Assembly (NCBI GenBank): GCA_028279655.1 | Contig: JANQNH010000007.1 | Coordinates: 1-35,337 of the forward strand | Length of the DNA stretch: 35,337 nucleotides | Origin: Candidatus Nanoarchaeia archaeon | GTDB taxonomy: Archaea > Nanobdellota > Nanobdellia > Woesearchaeales > JACPBV01 | Reading direction: 5' to 3' | Shown here: positions 29,003 to 35,337 of the stretch, piece after piece | Numbering within the stretch: the first letter of the stretch is position 1 | Layout of the letters: every line of letters begins with the position of its first letter | Translations under genes and position numbers: made by a program | The notes under the pieces: model-generated | Database searches by the model: none | Seen by the model: the letters and a program-made list of their open reading frames with translations, nothing else | What the model was told of the DNA's origin: nothing

Positions 29003-30028
29003 ATGACCCAACTATACACAGTACCTAATCCATATCCACAAACCGTATATGTACCATTAGGTGAATTACAGAACAGTGCAAAAGTATTAGACGCAGATAT
29101 AAGAAAACTAATAGCCTTTGGTAGAATCAAAGGGAGTATAGGTCCAGAATCAGAGGTTATAGGTCCAGGATCAGAAGTACAAGTTCATCCTTCATTCAAA
29201 GATCATCTAAAACAAGAAACCATTGCTGCAGGTGGTATGGATTCCTTATTATTCAGCGATGAAGCAGCAAGCTTGGTCAAAAGAATAACCAAAACTGAGA
29301 TTCCAACTGAAACCTTAGAACAGCTGGTAAGTGGGATTAGCCTGAGAGTTGCAAGCAGACCAAAGTTTGTAGGATATTGGGATTACCAATCAGAAACAAT
29401 CTCAGCAAAACCAAAAGCTAGACACAGATACACCGTACCAAATAGATTATCGTCATCACCAGGTGTTGCTTTTGGACCGCATCTGGTCCATCGTTTTGCA
29501 GTCCTTGAACTGATTTATATGTTAGATATTATAGAATCAGATATGATTACTAAAACTAATGCAATTCTAGAGAATCCACTCCCAACAGTATCTTATCCAG
29601 TAGTATTCAGATCTGGAGAATATATTGTTTATATAGAGCCCAGCAAAAAAGCCCCAGAAAATCCTTTAGATAATACCTATGATGGTCTGCTGCTCAAGTT
29701 TATGCAGGATGAAGATTCTACTGTTTGGGTAGACCGGGGCGTTCAATACTGGGCAAGGATTGCCAGATACGAGCATGAAGGTAAACATTACAATGTTGTG
29801 ATCTTTAGAGAGTCCCAGAGATTCTTTAAGGAACATTTTGGCATAAGGGATGAATCAATTATCAAGGACTATGGATCAGATGGAGAAAAACTCCTTCTTA
29901 AACTATTTGTTAAACAAAACTCAAAAGGACGCAGACCAATAATCACCTTAGAAGATAGACCAAAACATTTTGGTGCAGTTGTAGGGTTGTACCATGACTA
30001 TCTACCGAAAATACAGACAAGAATCTAA
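29003..30028 (+). CDS. unknown 341-aa protein
   Basis: A 341-residue soluble protein without a recognised motif. The N-terminal third holds a repeat-like patch (IGPESEVIGPGSEVQV). The C-terminal third has strands and helices (YWARIARYEHEGKHYNVVIFRESQRFF) that could be a nuclease-like or PIWI-associated fold, but no catalytic set is visible. It starts 26-30 nt after a TATA-like AGCTTAAAAAC (28969-28979) and is divergent from the TIM-barrel gene. I assign no function. Confidence 0.45.
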   Translation: MTQLYTVPNPYPQTVYVPLGELQNSAKVLDADIRKLIAFGRIKGSIGPESEVIGPGSEVQVHPSFKDHLKQETIAAGGMDSLLFSDEAASLVKRITKTEIPTETLEQLVSGISLRVASRPKFVGYWDYQSETISAKPKARHRYTVPNRLSSSPGVAFGPHLVHRFAVLELIYMLDIIESDMITKTNAILENPLPTVSYPVVFRSGEYIVYIEPSKKAPENPLDNTYDGLLLKFMQDEDSTVWVDRGVQYWARIARYEHEGKHYNVVIFRESQRFFKEHFGIRDESIIKDYGSDGEKLLLKLFVKQNSKGRRPIITLEDRPKHFGAVVGLYHDYLPKIQTRI

Positions 30029-30046
30029 AAAGACATTTTTTCATCA

Positions 30047-30072
30047 CCAACCTAGGACAAATTTCTCGTCGA
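30047..30072 (+). promoter_or_regulatory. 26-bp element shared with 21498-21523, copy 2
   Basis: The element starts CCAACCTAGG and ends AATTTCTCGTCGA. It is followed by a TATA-like AGTATTTAAACA (30084-30095), again with the TATA within about 15 nt. It lies upstream of the glucuronate isomerase gene, leaving a leader of roughly 90 nt. The two copies suggest one regulator for this operon and the first TAT-protein gene. Confidence 0.5.
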
Positions 30073-30211
30073 TAAATTCAAAAAGTATTTAAACAAGTAT
30101 CTTATTTACTTCTATAATCTTTACTCAGGGGGATACATACGATAAACTATTATTTGCTAGGAACCTTGAATCTTGGAATTCTCTATAGAATATATTTCGG
30201 AGGAGATATTA

Positions 30212-31693
30212 ATGGATGAACCAACCATTATAGAGCTAATACAACCCCATATAAAACATGAATTTGGAAGTGCATACGCAGGACTAGAATCAGAACTCGC
30301 TTTAATCCTGTATGATAATGTTGTCAAACCATTCAGAAGAGATCACGGCATCGTTGATGCTCACACTCATTTCAGCGCAAGACAGATTGTTGAAAACGAA
30401 GCTATGCCAGATATATTTACAGCCATGGTTCTTGAAAGAAATCCAAAATGGCCTAACCGTGACCATTACATTGCTCAATTACTAGCTTCCCAGGGTAAGT
30501 CATTTGAGTATTGGTATGGAACAGCATCGCCAAAACAAAAATGGATGGAGATGGCAAAGGTCTTCCCAAAACTTGCAGGGACTGAAGTGTATAAGTGGAC
30601 CCATCGTGAACTTAACGAAATCCTGGGTGTTAAAGGCTTAATAAATGAAGAAAATGCACAAAGAATGTGGAGAGAGGCAAATAAAAAATTAAAAGATGCC
30701 AAATATAGGCCTAGGGCACTTCTTGCAGATGCTAATGTAAAGGTTTTAGCAACAACAGACGATCCTCTTGATGATCTGCCTTCAAAAAAACCTTTAGTAA
30801 TAGGTCGTATGTCTATAATCCCTACCTACCGTCCTGATAAAGCAATGAATATTGAAGCAGAAGGCTGGGTTGATTATGTAGATGCTCTCTGTGACAAGGT
30901 TGGTGAAGACAGAACCTTAGATGGCTTATGCAGAGCTTTAAAAGAAAGGCATGATGACTTTGCCAAAGCAGGATGCACAGCAAGTGATCATGGATTATGT
31001 GAGCCTTTTGGCTATAATGTTGGCCTAAAAGACGCAAGGGATGCTTTTAAGCGCGTGTACACCTCAGGTGAGGCATCTGATGATGACATAAGAATATTCA
31101 AATCCTTCCTTATGCATAAGTTCGCAAGGTGGGATAGACAGAAAGGATGGGCTACTCAGATACATTTTGGAGCTCTAAGAAACCAAAATGAACATCTCCT
31201 TGAACTGATCGGTCCAGATGCAGGAGGAGACTTTGGACAAGCAAATATGGACATAGCTACACCACTACATGACCTTCTTAACGAATACGCAGCAACAGGC
31301 GATCCAAATAAGGATGGAAAGATAGTCCTCTATAGCCTTAGCCCGTCTCATTATGCTCAGATGGTACAGATGGCAGCAGCATTCCCCAGTGTTTCTCTAG
31401 GAGAATCCTGGTGGTTCAATGACAACAAACAGGGAATGAAAAGCTATCATGAAATAATGTATCCAACCCTTGCCTATACTAGAAATGCAGGGATGGTTTG
31501 TGATGGAAGAAAACCATTATCCATGTGGGCCAGACATGATAATCGCGATAGGCTGATGTGCAATGAGATGGCTCATCAATTAATGTACGGAGAATTCCCT
31601 AAAGAACTAGCACAACAGACCATGGAAGATCTTATGTACAATAACCAAGTTAGGATATACAAACTAAAAAAAGCAATAAGTAGGGCAGCCTAA
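30212..31693 (+). CDS. uxaC: glucuronate (uronate) isomerase
   Basis: A 493-residue protein of the UxaC family in the amidohydrolase fold. It shows GIVDAHTHFSARQI (metal-binding His-x-His), TTDDPLDDL, FAKAGCTASDHGLCEPFG and SLGESWWFND. It interconverts glucuronate or galacturonate with the keto-uronate. ATG 30212 is chosen because GGAGGAG lies 6 nt upstream; an in-frame TTG at 30173 has no such site. The aldolase-like gene follows after 15 nt with its own Shine-Dalgarno. Uronate use suggests uptake of polysaccharide-derived sugars, but uxuA, uxuB and kdgK are not in the window. Confidence 0.88.
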   Translation: MDEPTIIELIQPHIKHEFGSAYAGLESELALILYDNVVKPFRRDHGIVDAHTHFSARQIVENEAMPDIFTAMVLERNPKWPNRDHYIAQLLASQGKSFEYWYGTASPKQKWMEMAKVFPKLAGTEVYKWTHRELNEILGVKGLINEENAQRMWREANKKLKDAKYRPRALLADANVKVLATTDDPLDDLPSKKPLVIGRMSIIPTYRPDKAMNIEAEGWVDYVDALCDKVGEDRTLDGLCRALKERHDDFAKAGCTASDHGLCEPFGYNVGLKDARDAFKRVYTSGEASDDDIRIFKSFLMHKFARWDRQKGWATQIHFGALRNQNEHLLELIGPDAGGDFGQANMDIATPLHDLLNEYAATGDPNKDGKIVLYSLSPSHYAQMVQMAAAFPSVSLGESWWFNDNKQGMKSYHEIMYPTLAYTRNAGMVCDGRKPLSMWARHDNRDRLMCNEMAHQLMYGEFPKELAQQTMEDLMYNNQVRIYKLKKAISRAA

Positions 31694-31708
31694 TAAGGAG
31701 GGATAAAA

Positions 31709-32617
31709 ATGGAATATCAAGGTCCAAATAGAAGCATAACAGATAGAATTATGCGTGATGCAGGTATTGTAACCGTCATGGGTAGAGACCAGGTTACTGA
31801 CATAGATGGTCATATAAAATCCGAATATGTAACAGCTGCCGTAAAAGCCATATGGGATGAAGGATTACCTGCTGAACTGACATTTAGACTCCCTGAAAGC
31901 GTATTAACTGCAGCAATGCCTGAATTAATAGAAGAAAGAGCCGCCAGATACAGAAAGGGTGAAGAGGTTATCTTGGGTGTTGGTAGTATTGAATGCATGT
32001 CAGAATTAGAAAAAGCACTTGATATGGGATTTGATTTTGTAGTATCCCCAGGAAATGGTGTTGGTGGAGAATATGAATCTGAAGGTAAGTATTATGATCC
32101 AATTGAATTTGTGAAAAAGGCTCATGCAAAAAATGTATATGCAGCTCCGGCAACTGAAACTCATGACGGACTTGGTTTCTATTTCTTCAGGGACGATGGA
32201 AATGAACCAGACGCATTAAAAATCTTTAACTCAGCAGATTTTGTGAATGATATAACCGGAGATGTAAAGAAATTTGCTGGAATTCTAGCACCATCTGTGA
32301 GAACGCAAGGTAGGTTCATAACTGAAGGAAGGATAATAATGCCCACAGGAGCCGTTACCAGATGGAGTGCTCCTCTCTTTAGAGAAGCAATTGAAAAAAA
32401 CAAATATTCTGCTGTTTTAGGAATGTCTGATCCATTAAGCAATATGAAAGGTAAAGCTACAGCAACAATTCAAGACTATGTAGATTCGATAAAAGCATTT
32501 AAAGCAGCACTTAAAAGGAACCAGGCAGCTTATGAAGCTGACAAAAGCTTATATATGAATCTTCATGCAAAGAAAATAATAGAAGCTGCATTACAAGCCA
32601 GAGAATCAGGGGAATAA
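31709..32617 (+). CDS. KDPG/KHG aldolase-like protein, long form
   Basis: A 302-residue protein. Residues about 15-115 match the class I KDPG aldolase pattern: GIVTVMGRDQVTD, EGLPAELTFRLPES, VILGVGSIECMSELEKALDMGFDFVVSPGNG. A candidate Schiff-base Lys lies in DALKIFNSADFV and a phosphate-binding-like GRIIMPTGAVT follows. The family is usually about 210 residues, so this form carries about 90 extra, mainly after the VSPGNG strand and at the helical C-terminus. With uxaC it would cleave the end product of uronate breakdown. Shine-Dalgarno AAGGAGG lies upstream. Confidence 0.7.
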   Translation: MEYQGPNRSITDRIMRDAGIVTVMGRDQVTDIDGHIKSEYVTAAVKAIWDEGLPAELTFRLPESVLTAAMPELIEERAARYRKGEEVILGVGSIECMSELEKALDMGFDFVVSPGNGVGGEYESEGKYYDPIEFVKKAHAKNVYAAPATETHDGLGFYFFRDDGNEPDALKIFNSADFVNDITGDVKKFAGILAPSVRTQGRFITEGRIIMPTGAVTRWSAPLFREAIEKNKYSAVLGMSDPLSNMKGKATATIQDYVDSIKAFKAALKRNQAAYEADKSLYMNLHAKKIIEAALQARESGE

Positions 32618-34273
32618 CTACATCCTCTCCAGTACATCGATGCCTAGCAACCCTAATCCATTCCCTAAAACTCTCTTGACACATTCTATCAGAACCAATC
32701 TAGCTTTCTTTATGTCCTCATCAGCCTTAAGGATATGGCAAGAATTATAGAAAAGTGAAAAACCAGAACTCAAGCTATAGATATAGCTGGATATAAGATG
32801 AGGCTTAAGCTGCTCAGTTGCACTCCTCACAATCTCTGGAAATTCCCCAAGCATCTTGATCAGCTCTATCTCTTCCTTGCTCTCCAGGAGGCTATAATCT
32901 ACATCATAATCAATCTTCTTTCCATATTTCCTAAAGATTGAACAAATCCTTGCATAAGCGTACTGCAGATAGGGGCCAGTATCACCCTCGAAACTCAAGG
33001 CCTGCTCCCAGTTAAACATAACATTCTTCTCAGAACTAACCTTTAAAATAGCATACTTGATAGCACCATATGCTATCTTCTTGGCATTCTCTTCTTTAAC
33101 AGCTCCATGCCTCTTGCCTATCTCTTTCTTAGACTTCTCCAAAGCCTCCTTCATAAAATCCTCAAGCAGAACGACAGTACCCTTTCTTGTGCTCATCTTC
33201 CCTTCCTGCAACAGGATAAAACTATAATGGACAACCTTTGGTATCTTATGATTCAATAATCCTAGAGCTGCAGAGAGTTGATGATGATAAAGTTTGTGAT
33301 CCTCCCCTAAAATGATGATGCTATCGCCCTTCTTCTTATTTATATGATAGGCAAGATCACGTAGAGGATAAAGAGAAGTACCATCTGCCCTTGTAAGCAC
33401 CAAAACAGGAACCTTCATAGCCAGGTCATAGCCTTTCTGATCCAGAACCTTCCTTCCCTCTTCATCCGTAAAAAGCTTTCCTTTCTTATCCAGCTGCTTA
33501 AGGATATCATCCGTCTTCTTAGACCACAGATAATCACTTTCATAATCAAACTTGTCATACCTGATATCCATCTCAGAAAAGATCTTGGTCTGCCCCTTTA
33601 TACAGATATCTACGATCTTCTTAAATCGTCTCCTGACTGTCTTGTCTCCTTTCTCAAGTTTATTCAAAAGTTCAAAAACCTTCTTCTCTATTGCTGGATT
33701 TTTCTCTACCTTCTTATTTATCTTGACATACATCTTAAGAAGATCAGAGAAAGTTATCTTATCCTTTCCCTCTGCCCCCAGTACCAGCATAGCAATCTGC
33801 TTCCCGATATCATTTACAAAATAATGGGTCTCTACCTTATAGCCCTGGAATCTCAGTATCCTAACAATTGAATCTCCGATCAATGCGTTCCTTGCCCTCC
33901 CAACATGCGGAGAAGCGTTTGGATTTATAGATGTATGCTCAACCAGCATACTTTTCCCTTTTCCTAGATTCAAAGAACCATAGTTCTTATCTTCAACAAT
34001 TCTCTTTAACACATCACCAGCAAAACTCCCCTTATTAATAAAGAAGTTAAGATAAGGTCCCTTAACATCTATCCTCTGTATCAGCTTACTAAGCCTGATC
34101 TTCTTACCCAGCTCCTCTGCTATCTGCACAGGACTCTTCTTCATAGCCTTAGCCAAAGAAAAACACGGGAAAGCATAGTCTCCCATGGAAGAATCAGGAG
34201 GAATCTCCACACTTAATCCTTTAATACCTGTCTCCTTTTCTAATATCTTGATTATCTCCTTCTTAAAATCCAT
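32618..34273 (-). CDS. argS: arginyl-tRNA synthetase
   Basis: A 551-residue class I synthetase. It has the N-terminal additional domain (about 1-90), the HIGH-type motif NPNASPHVGRARN, the signature YPLRDLAYHI, KMSTRKG as the KMSKS loop and a helical anticodon-binding domain with DTGPYLQYAYARI. It charges tRNA-Arg, one of which is at 20962-21035. ATG 34273 is chosen; the frame extends to 34318, but the family start MDFKK...I lies at this ATG. It ends in convergence with the aldolase gene without a gap. Confidence 0.95.
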   Translation of the reverse strand: MDFKKEIIKILEKETGIKGLSVEIPPDSSMGDYAFPCFSLAKAMKKSPVQIAEELGKKIRLSKLIQRIDVKGPYLNFFINKGSFAGDVLKRIVEDKNYGSLNLGKGKSMLVEHTSINPNASPHVGRARNALIGDSIVRILRFQGYKVETHYFVNDIGKQIAMLVLGAEGKDKITFSDLLKMYVKINKKVEKNPAIEKKVFELLNKLEKGDKTVRRRFKKIVDICIKGQTKIFSEMDIRYDKFDYESDYLWSKKTDDILKQLDKKGKLFTDEEGRKVLDQKGYDLAMKVPVLVLTRADGTSLYPLRDLAYHINKKKGDSIIILGEDHKLYHHQLSAALGLLNHKIPKVVHYSFILLQEGKMSTRKGTVVLLEDFMKEALEKSKKEIGKRHGAVKEENAKKIAYGAIKYAILKVSSEKNVMFNWEQALSFEGDTGPYLQYAYARICSIFRKYGKKIDYDVDYSLLESKEEIELIKMLGEFPEIVRSATEQLKPHLISSYIYSLSSGFSLFYNSCHILKADEDIKKARLVLIECVKRVLGNGLGLLGIDVLERM

Positions 34274-34334
34274 ACTGAACAAAATAATGACAAAGGCATA
34301 TAAAGTTTTCGATTGCATAAGAAATAAAAGAAAG

Positions 34335-34363
34335 ATTTATATAGTAGCTATAGCAACTATATA
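34335..34363 (+). promoter_or_regulatory. TATA and operator of the RelBE-like pair
   Basis: TATATAGT (34338-34345) and ACTATATA (34356-34363) form an 8-bp inverted repeat around the palindrome GCTATAGC (34347-34354). The left half overlaps the TATA-like ATTTATATA (34335-34343). It ends 5 nt before the ATG at 34369. This is a fitting autoregulatory site for the antitoxin. Confidence 0.6.
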
Positions 34364-34368
34364 ACAAA

Positions 34369-34602
34369 ATGAACACCACTACAATACAGATCAAAGAAGG
34401 CACCCTTGAAAGATTAAGATACTTTAAGGAATATACTAAAGAGAGCTATGATGAGATAATCAACAAAGTAATGGATGAGATTGAGGAAGGCCAATTAACA
34501 GATGAAGCTTTAAAAGATATAATTGAAGCGAAGAAAGAGATCAGAGAAGGAAAAGGACAAAGCATAGAAGAAGTTGCTAAGGAATTTGGATTAAAGTTAT
34601 AA
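34369..34602 (+). CDS. RelB-like antitoxin
   Basis: A 77-residue protein. The first strand TTTIQIKEGTLERLRYFKEYTKESYDEIINKVMDEI resembles a ribbon-helix-helix DNA-binding fold. The acidic and basic C-terminal helix (DIIEAKKEIREGKGQSIEEVAKEFGLKL) has the shape of a toxin-neutralising tail, and SIEEVAKEFGL is common in such antitoxins. It is leaderless, about 27-30 nt from its TATA. The toxin gene follows after 1 nt. Confidence 0.75.
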   Translation: MNTTTIQIKEGTLERLRYFKEYTKESYDEIINKVMDEIEEGQLTDEALKDIIEAKKEIREGKGQSIEEVAKEFGLKL

Positions 34603-34603
34603 A

Positions 34604-34855
34604 ATGTTTTCTATCATTATACTTCCCAAGGCTAAGAGACAGCTTCAGAAACTGGAAAAAAGAGAGATAGAGATTATATTAAAGAAGATTGCTAGCATAA
34701 GGGAGAACCCCCTTCATTACATAGAAAGGCTAAAGGAACTGCCTAGCTGGAAATTAAGGATAGGCGACTATAGGGCGATTATGAGTATAAATACGAAGGA
34801 GAAAAAGATATTTATTGAAAAGGTGGGGCATAGAAAGGAGATTTATAAAAGATAA
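34604..34855 (+). CDS. RelE/ParE-like toxin
   Basis: An 83-residue basic protein with the RelE fold pattern: FSIIILPKAKRQLQKLEKREIEIILKKI (two helices), ENPLHYIERLKELPSWKLRIGDYRAIMSI (central strands with WKLRIGDYR) and IFIEKVGHRKEIYKR at the end, where the basic His/Arg/Lys residues usually lie. It is an mRNA interferase by family. It is coupled to the antitoxin by a 1-nt gap. Confidence 0.8.
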   Translation: MFSIIILPKAKRQLQKLEKREIEIILKKIASIRENPLHYIERLKELPSWKLRIGDYRAIMSINTKEKKIFIEKVGHRKEIYKR

Positions 34856-34947
34856 TAAGGCTTTCTATTTGATTATACAAATTCCATAAAATTACCACCA
34901 CTTTTAGATTACAAACACTTTTATTAAAATCAAGACCTCTAACTAGT

Positions 34948-35337
34948 ATGAGAATCAGAAGGAGTAAATTAGGGGCAGGAAGGTTTGGCTTAGACTACAT
35001 CTTAGCAACTTACCCCAAAGCCAGAAACCAAAATGGAGAGGGGAAGATAACCATGGTTGACACTTGCAGCGACATGGTATATGGACTCTTAAGGGGGTAT
35101 GTAGTAGGAAGAATATATGCAACTAGAGAGAATGCTCTCCACTATATTGTAGATAATGGAGCAATGTTGACATTATCAGATTCAAATAAAATCTGGAACC
35201 TTGCAGAACCTGATGCAGATGATTTCCAAAGAGCACACGGATATTTCAAAGGACAAAAAGCTGTTAGTGGTAATCCAGAATTTAGGCTAGCAAATCTTGA
35301 ATTAAGAGACGTCCCAGGTAGAAGATTTGGAACCGGT
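34948..35337 (+). CDS. unknown protein, cut by window end
   Basis: The frame is open from ATG 34948 to the window end (130 codons seen), so the gene is incomplete. The visible part begins MRIRRSKLGAGRFGLDYIL and has no signal peptide or recognised domain. A TATA-like CTTTTATTAAAAT (about 34917-34929) lies about 25 nt upstream, fitting a leaderless start. Base use is like that of the chromosomal genes to its left. No function is proposed. Confidence 0.5.
   Translation, partial: MRIRRSKLGAGRFGLDYILATYPKARNQNGEGKITMVDTCSDMVYGLLRGYVVGRIYATRENALHYIVDNGAMLTLSDSNKIWNLAEPDADDFQRAHGYFKGQKAVSGNPEFRLANLELRDVPGRRFGTG

Noticed and set aside
29003..30028. PIWI or nuclease-like call for the 341-aa protein
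   Set aside because: Some C-terminal strands suggest a nuclease fold, but no set of acidic catalytic residues can be lined up, so it is left unknown.

Overview
This window reads as archaeal, most likely from a DPANN-type lineage such as Woesearchaeota. The evidence is an Alba chromatin protein, TATA-like boxes (ATTTAAATA or TTTATATA) about 25-30 nt upstream of leaderless starts, a tRNA-Arg(UCG) without an encoded CCA, an archaeal-length ArgS and dense short operons. The lineage is inference; no rRNA is present.

Positions 1 to about 15,020 are an AT-rich accessory region. It is built as an array of gene cassettes separated by eight same-orientation 28-bp sites (105-132, 442-469, 1216-1243, 4854-4881, 12144-12171, 13224-13251, 13728-13755, 14989-15016). 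Each site has a left arm ending TAA, a 6-bp core beginning CA, and a right arm near TTATATTCAAT. This is the layout of a dif/Xer site. The cassette between each pair of sites carries its own inverted repeats just inside its ends, with a sequence private to that cassette, followed by hairpins before the next site. I know of no description of this combination and treat it as the main discovery. The cargo is mostly conflict-type genes. Cassette 1 has no gene (a long palindrome). Cassette 2 has a transglutaminase-like protein. Cassette 3 has a regulator pair, two tandem 35-aa peptides, a wHTH protein, a Swt1-like HEPN protein and a PD-(D/E)XK-like protein. Cassette 4 has a HEPN protein convergent with an operon of wHTH, DNA methyltransferase, GHKL/histidine-kinase and receiver-domain proteins, plus a second copy of the regulator pair. 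Cassette 5 has a HAD hydrolase, cassette 6 a DUF3795 Cys-rich protein and cassette 7 a HEPN-MNT toxin-antitoxin pair. No recombinase gene lies in the window, and the array appears to continue to the left.

Positions 15,037-21,400 look like ordinary chromosome. There is a proline operon (proC-proA-marC-proB, minus strand), an unexpected bacterial-type ECF sigma-like protein, a DUF4416 protein, a 31-codon acidic ORF, tRNA-Arg and Alba.

Positions 21,500-25,303 hold three proteins with twin-arginine signals: a beta-propeller-like protein, a SirB1-like transglutaminase/TPR protein and an unknown. Then come a ureohydrolase, a VapBC-like pair, a CNNM/CBS membrane protein, a TIM-barrel protein, an unknown protein, a hexuronate pair (uxaC and a KDPG-aldolase-like protein), argS, a RelBE-like pair and the start of an unknown gene cut by the window end.
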